This document shows, one piece after another, positions 5,145 through 7,651 of a stretch of DNA of 7,651 bases. The position numbers were made by a program, and so were the translations under genes. This DNA is from Ruminococcus flavefaciens (GTDB lineage: Bacteria; Bacillota; Clostridia; Oscillospirales; Ruminococcaceae). The notes under the pieces were generated by a model that saw only the letters and a program-made list of their open reading frames with translations, had not been told where the DNA came from and ran no database searches. The stretch spans positions 1 to 7,651 of the forward strand of contig CADBAC010000087.1 of NCBI GenBank assembly GCA_902792495.1. The letters run 5' to 3'. Position 1 is the first letter of the stretch. Each line of letters begins with the position of its first letter.

Positions 5145-5161
5145 CAAGGAGTTTTATATTT

Positions 5162-6626
5162 ATGAGAAAAAGCTGTATACTTATGCATATTTCAAGTCTG
5201 CCATCAGAGTACGGCATAGGCAAAATGGGAAGATCCGCATACGATTTCGTGGATTTTCTCAGGAAAAGCGGCACTAAATGCTGGCAGATACTTCCTCTTT
5301 CGCCTACAAGCTACGGCGATTCACCCTATCAGTCCTTTTCGGTGAATGCAGGAAATCCCTACTTCATCGATTTCGACATCCTCGAATCCGAGGGACTTCT
5401 CGAACACCATGAATTTTCCTCATTCACATGGGAAAGCGATCCCGATAAGGTGGATTACAGCATCATCTATGAGAATTGCTTCAAGGTGCTGAGAATGGCA
5501 TACGACCGCTTCAAGCCTACAAAAGTTGCAGAGTATAAGGCGTTCTGCGACGAGAATAAAAAATGGCTGGACGAGTATGCTCTTTTTATGGCGCTGAAAG
5601 ATAAAAACGGCGGTAAGGCGTGGTATGAATGGGATGAGGAGATAGCCATGCATAAGGCTAAGGCAGTCAGCGAAGCTAAAAAGGAACTGAAAAAGGAGAC
5701 AGGCTTCTACAAGTTCATGCAGTTCCAGTTTTACAAGCAGTGGGGTGAACTGAAAAAATATGCCAACGACAGCGGTATACAGATAATAGGCGATATACCG
5801 ATATACTGCGCTCTGGACAGCGTTGAGGCATGGGCTTCACCGAGACTTTTCCAGTTCGACAAAAAGCATATGCCTACAGCTGTGGCAGGCTGCCCGCCCG
5901 ATGATTTTTCACCTACGGGACAGCTTTGGGGAAATCAACTGGACATACCACAAAAAGACAGGCTATGAGTGGTGGATAGACCGTATCGCAAATGCGGCAA
6001 AGCTTTATGATATCGTCCGCATCGACCACTTCCGTGGATTTGAAAGTTACTACACCATTCCCTACGGCAACGCTGACGCTACCATAGGCGAGTGGAAGAA
6101 AGGCCCTGACTATGAGCTTTTCCGCATGGCTGAGGAGAAACTGGGCAAGCTGGATATCATAGCCGAGGACTTAGGATTCCTTACCCCTGAGGTGTATGCT
6201 ATGCTTGAAAAGTGCGGCTACCCCGGAATGAAGGTGTTGCAGTTCGGATTCTCCGACGGCGAGAATGAGTATCTGCCCCATAACTTCACGACTACCAACT
6301 GCTTCGCATATACGGGCACTCACGATAACGAGACTCTCCGTGGCTGGGTGGAGACACTGGACAAGAAGTCGCTGAAATTCGCCATGAGGTATCTGAACGT
6401 GAAGAAAAAGAAAGATATCCCGATGGCGGTCATCCGTCAGACATGGGGAAGCATCGCTATGGTTGCGGCTGCACAGATACAGGATTTCCTCGACAGCGGC
6501 AGAGAGGGACGCATGAACACACCATCCACTCTCGGCAATAACTGGCAGTTCCGAACTAAGGAAAGCGACTTCACACCCGAACTTGCAAAGAAGATAAAGA
6601 AACTGAACAGGATGTATAACAGATGA
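5162..6626 (+). pseudogene. malQ: 4-alpha-glucanotransferase (amylomaltase), frameshifted
   Basis: MalQ moves alpha-1,4-glucan segments between acceptors and releases glucose during maltodextrin use in the cytoplasm. The start at ATG 5162 has AAGGAG at 5146-5151, and the family's N-terminal pattern follows at once (ILMHISSLPSEYGIG, then WQILPLSPTSYGDSPYQS). The reading frame matches the family through GQLWGN (codon 258, 5933-5935). It then leaves it and stops at 5968 after ten unrelated residues. Homology resumes in the next frame at NWTYHKKTGYEWW (from 5937) and runs to TGA 6624-6626. The second half holds all three catalytic carboxylates: nucleophile Asp in RIDHFRG (6024-6026), acid/base Glu in IAEDLG (6165-6167), and Asp in GTHDNE (6324-6326). 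Adding 8 nt would restore exactly 490 residues, the normal family length. The downstream part has no good start of its own. A metagenomic assembly error is the main alternative to a true pseudogene. Confidence 0.88.
5933..5939 (+). other. malQ: Site of the malQ frame disruption
   Basis: The sequence reads AAT-C-AAC. AAT (5933-5935) encodes the Asn of WGN in the first frame. AAC (5937-5939) encodes the Asn before TGG in the second frame. Only one base, C5936, separates them, where relatives carry about three residues (typically Pro-Leu-Tyr, 9 nt). This is best explained by loss of 8 nt, possibly between single-C repeats. There is no homopolymer or recognisable slippery sequence to suggest programmed frameshifting. 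Confidence 0.75.
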
Positions 6627-7501
6627 AAAAACTAATTCTCACACTTATTGCATTACTCATGCTCAGAGGCTGTTCCGAAGAAAATGCCGCTGCACCTGAA
6701 ACATCAAATAACGAAACATCAGAACAATCGGCAGTTACAGTCCATGTCGAAACAGGAACAGCGATCGTTAACACTGACACCGTGATCGAAACAACTACAG
6801 CTGAAACGACAACTTATACTGAGGCAGTTACCGAAACTGTCACTGAGCCGTCAGAGTTCTACGACGAATTTGAGGACGAACTGCATACCTCGGACATAGA
6901 GAAAGTATCGCCTGAGGAACGTGCGGCTCTCGACAAGCTGAATGCAAAGTACGGCAAGGATTTCAGATTCATATGCAGAGATGTTCAGTGGGAGTTTTAT
7001 GGTGGGATTCCCGAAAAGAAACCCACGACCTATACCCTTGAGGATGATGAGGGCAGACGTTTTTGCGCTTATGGAACAGAGGACAGCGATGAGATAAGCG
7101 GCGATGAATATGTTTTCCCTTTATTTGAGGATGAGCTTTTAGAGAATGTGAAGAACTATATCCGCAGCTATACTCAGGCAGGCAAGCTGTGGCTGCCGAC
7201 CATCAATCGGCGAACGATGCCGTTTGAAGCACCTGCTGAACCGACGTATGAAGAATTCTTTTCTTACTTCTGTAGTCAGGAAGGCAAGATCTCTGCATTT
7301 GTATTCCTTCCCGAAGGGACGGAACTGCCGACGGAACTGTCTGTCTTTGATAATATGAACTACCTGTATCTTGATGATTTTGGATGCCAGGTCGTTCTCT
7401 ATGTATACTATCTGCCGCAGAAGGATTATGACCGCCTTGATGATGTGGTATACGGCAATGTAAATATCAACAGAGAGCATATGAGAGAAGCAAATCAATA
7501 A
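6623..7501 (+). CDS. Predicted lipoprotein with Thr/Glu-rich linker, function unknown
   Basis: The ATG overlaps the malQ stop as ATGA (6623-6626), a classic translational-coupling arrangement. The 292-residue product starts with a short signal peptide (MKKLILTLIALLML) and a lipobox LRGC with Cys17. The Arg at -2 is atypical of lipoboxes. Residues about 18-78 are low-complexity and rich in Thr, Glu and Ala (for example ETTTAETTTYTE), as in the surface-exposed linkers of ruminococcal lipoproteins. Residues about 80-292 form an acidic globular domain with many Tyr, Phe and Asp residues (VQWEFYGGIP, FVFLPEGTELP, QVVLYVYYLPQKDYDRL). I do not recognise it as a named family. It would be anchored on the outer face of the membrane. 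Coupling to malQ suggests, but does not show, a link to glucan use. Codon style matches the neighbours. Confidence 0.8.
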   Translation: MKKLILTLIALLMLRGCSEENAAAPETSNNETSEQSAVTVHVETGTAIVNTDTVIETTTAETTTYTEAVTETVTEPSEFYDEFEDELHTSDIEKVSPEERAALDKLNAKYGKDFRFICRDVQWEFYGGIPEKKPTTYTLEDDEGRRFCAYGTEDSDEISGDEYVFPLFEDELLENVKNYIRSYTQAGKLWLPTINRRTMPFEAPAEPTYEEFFSYFCSQEGKISAFVFLPEGTELPTELSVFDNMNYLYLDDFGCQVVLYVYYLPQKDYDRLDDVVYGNVNINREHMREANQ

Positions 7502-7505
7502 TGAC

Positions 7506-7540
7506 GAATTGAGAATGGTGAATTGAGAATTGAGAATGAT
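7506..7540. repeat. Heptanucleotide array after the lipoprotein gene
   Basis: Five 7-nt units, GAATTGA, GAATGGT, GAATTGA, GAATTGA, GAATGAT, begin 5 nt after the TAA stop. The unit family is the same as at 4542-4590. With the inverted units at 7625-7651 they flank the hairpin region as long, imperfect inverted repeats. Confidence 0.85.
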
Positions 7541-7586
7541 TTGTTATTCCATCCTGTAAGAAGAACCCGTCATTTTCATTAATAAA

Positions 7587-7651
7587 GGAGAATTATTATA
7601 AATCCGTCCCCGACAGGGGACACCACAATTCTCCATTCTAAATTCTAAATT
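7587..7651. repeat. Nested inverted repeat with GTCCCC/GGGGAC hairpin and inverted heptanucleotide units
   Basis: A perfect hairpin, GTCCCC (7606-7611) / GGGGAC (7616-7621) with loop GACA, is nested inside GGAGAATT (7587-7594) / AATTCTCC (7627-7634). Read on the minus strand, 7651-7625 gives the units AATTTA, GAATTTA, GAATGGA, GAATTGT, an inverted match to the array at 7506-7540. The whole 7506-7651 stretch therefore looks like a small element with inverted-repeat ends that may continue past the window. No T-run follows the hairpin on the plus strand. The intervening 7541-7586 shows nothing recognisable. Confidence 0.65.

Noticed and set aside
4958..5161. An in-frame 68-codon upstream extension of malQ
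   Set aside because: It runs through the promoter and the palindromic element, and it overlaps the divergent CmpB-like gene start. MalQ homology begins only at 5162, which has its own AAGGAG site.
5056..5161. Known riboswitch or T-box in the malQ leader
   Set aside because: No T-box motif or recognised riboswitch core is visible. The fold is explained by the dispersed element shared with 1644-1728.
5823..5936. A TTG-initiated start for an independent C-terminal malQ fragment
   Set aside because: The first codons overlap the intact N-terminal coding frame and encode no MalQ-like sequence until 5937. There is no ribosome binding site.

Overview
The window looks like chromosomal DNA from an anaerobic, low-to-moderate GC Gram-positive of the Ruminococcus/Oscillospiraceae type. 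I infer this from gene content and style: strong AGGAGG-type ribosome binding sites, an indolepyruvate:ferredoxin oxidoreductase next to an arylacetate-CoA ligase, a Cse60-like small protein, a putative ABC-transporter type IV (CmpB-like) membrane protein, and Thr/Glu-rich lipoprotein linkers. No species can be proven from the sequence alone.

Layout. Positions 2-175 hold the 3' end of iorB. A 160-nt spacer of 7-nt repeats follows, then paaK (336-1643). The 202-nt gap after paaK is almost filled by two palindromic dispersed elements (1644-1728 and 1736-1810). Next come a Cse60-like small protein (1846-2091) and a double-ACT-domain protein (2132-2566). A near-perfect housekeeping promoter (2614-2642) starts a zinc-ribbon protein gene (2691-3125). 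That gene ends at a strong hairpin terminator (3156-3192), which sits against the ribosome binding site of a membrane-anchored lipase-like alpha/beta hydrolase (3203-4528). A perfectly periodic 49-nt heptanucleotide array (4542-4590) separates the lipase from a convergent CmpB-like membrane protein gene (4992-4591, minus strand). A divergent region carries a promoter (5027-5055) and a structured leader made of a second, inverted copy of the paaK-downstream element (5059-5144). This drives malQ (5162-6626), which is broken by an apparent 8-nt deletion near 5936. A lipoprotein gene (6623-7501) overlaps the malQ stop by ATGA. The window ends in another heptanucleotide array with inverted copies around a GTCCCC/GGGGAC hairpin.

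How the genes may work together. iorB, paaK and the ACT protein form a plausible aromatic-acid module. PaaK would activate phenylacetate or indoleacetate to the CoA thioester. IorAB interconverts arylacetyl-CoA and arylpyruvate using ferredoxin. The ACT protein could sense an aromatic amino acid. In rumen anaerobes this route is known to run in reverse, making Phe and Trp from arylacetates. The malQ-lipoprotein pair points to alpha-glucan metabolism, but malQ appears inactivated in this sequence.

I see no defence system, CRISPR array, tRNA, rRNA, prophage or intact transposase. The most unusual content is the density of small palindromic and 7-nt-periodic repeats: every intergenic region longer than about 60 nt contains one, except the two flanking the zinc-ribbon gene.
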